In this document: one piece after another, positions 5,963 through 5,975 of the stretch
Numbering within the stretch: the stretch's first letter is position 1
Layout: each line of letters opens with the position of its first letter
Source: Bacillota bacterium
GTDB lineage: Bacteria > Bacillota > Bacilli > Alicyclobacillales > SLC66
DNA: 5,975 nt
NCBI GenBank assembly: GCA_021821225.1
Contig: JAKACR010000181.1
Span: 1 to 5,975, forward strand
Reading direction: 5' to 3'
The notes under the pieces: generated by a model
The model's database searches: none
Seen by the model: the letters and a program-made list of their open reading frames with translations, nothing else
Told to the model about the DNA's origin: nothing
Made by a program: the position numbers and the translations under genes

Positions 5963-5975
5963 CGCGGCGGATTCC

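Overview
The window looks like chromosomal DNA of a moderately GC-rich Bacillota bacterium, perhaps Alicyclobacillaceae-like. This is inferred from a base composition of roughly 60% GC by eye, strong AGGAGG-type ribosome binding sites, a GTG start, and a sugar transporter closely resembling Bacillus GlcP. No IS element, phage gene, tRNA, rRNA or CRISPR array is visible.

Layout: (1) bases 1-437, + strand: the C-terminal effector domain of a DeoR/GlpR-type repressor, cut by the left edge. (2) 522-1742, +: a 12-helix MFS transporter of the GlcP/FucP type. The 84-nt gap before it holds three short inverted repeats. (3) 1743-1847: a convergent gap with a probable stem-loop terminator. (4) 1848-2996, -: a fusion of a ferritin-like di-iron domain with a VIT1/CCC1 iron/manganese transporter (MbfA-like architecture). 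(5) 2997-3275: a leader/promoter gap containing a hairpin. (6) 3276-4217, -: a soluble patatin-like lipid acyl hydrolase. (7) 4218-4477: a divergent regulatory gap with direct and inverted repeats ending at a candidate promoter. (8) 4478-5962, +: a type I sulfatase / phosphonate monoester hydrolase superfamily enzyme with no signal peptide.

The genes form small independent units rather than one operon. The regulator and transporter probably belong to a sugar-use locus that continues to the left. The ferritin-VIT protein is an iron homeostasis unit, apparently with its own promoter. Patatin and sulfatase are transcribed divergently and share a control region. I see no clear evidence of a new multi-gene system. 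The points most worth a second look are the repeat cluster abutting the sulfatase promoter, the inverted repeats between regulator and transporter, and the ferritin-VIT fusion with its leader hairpin.
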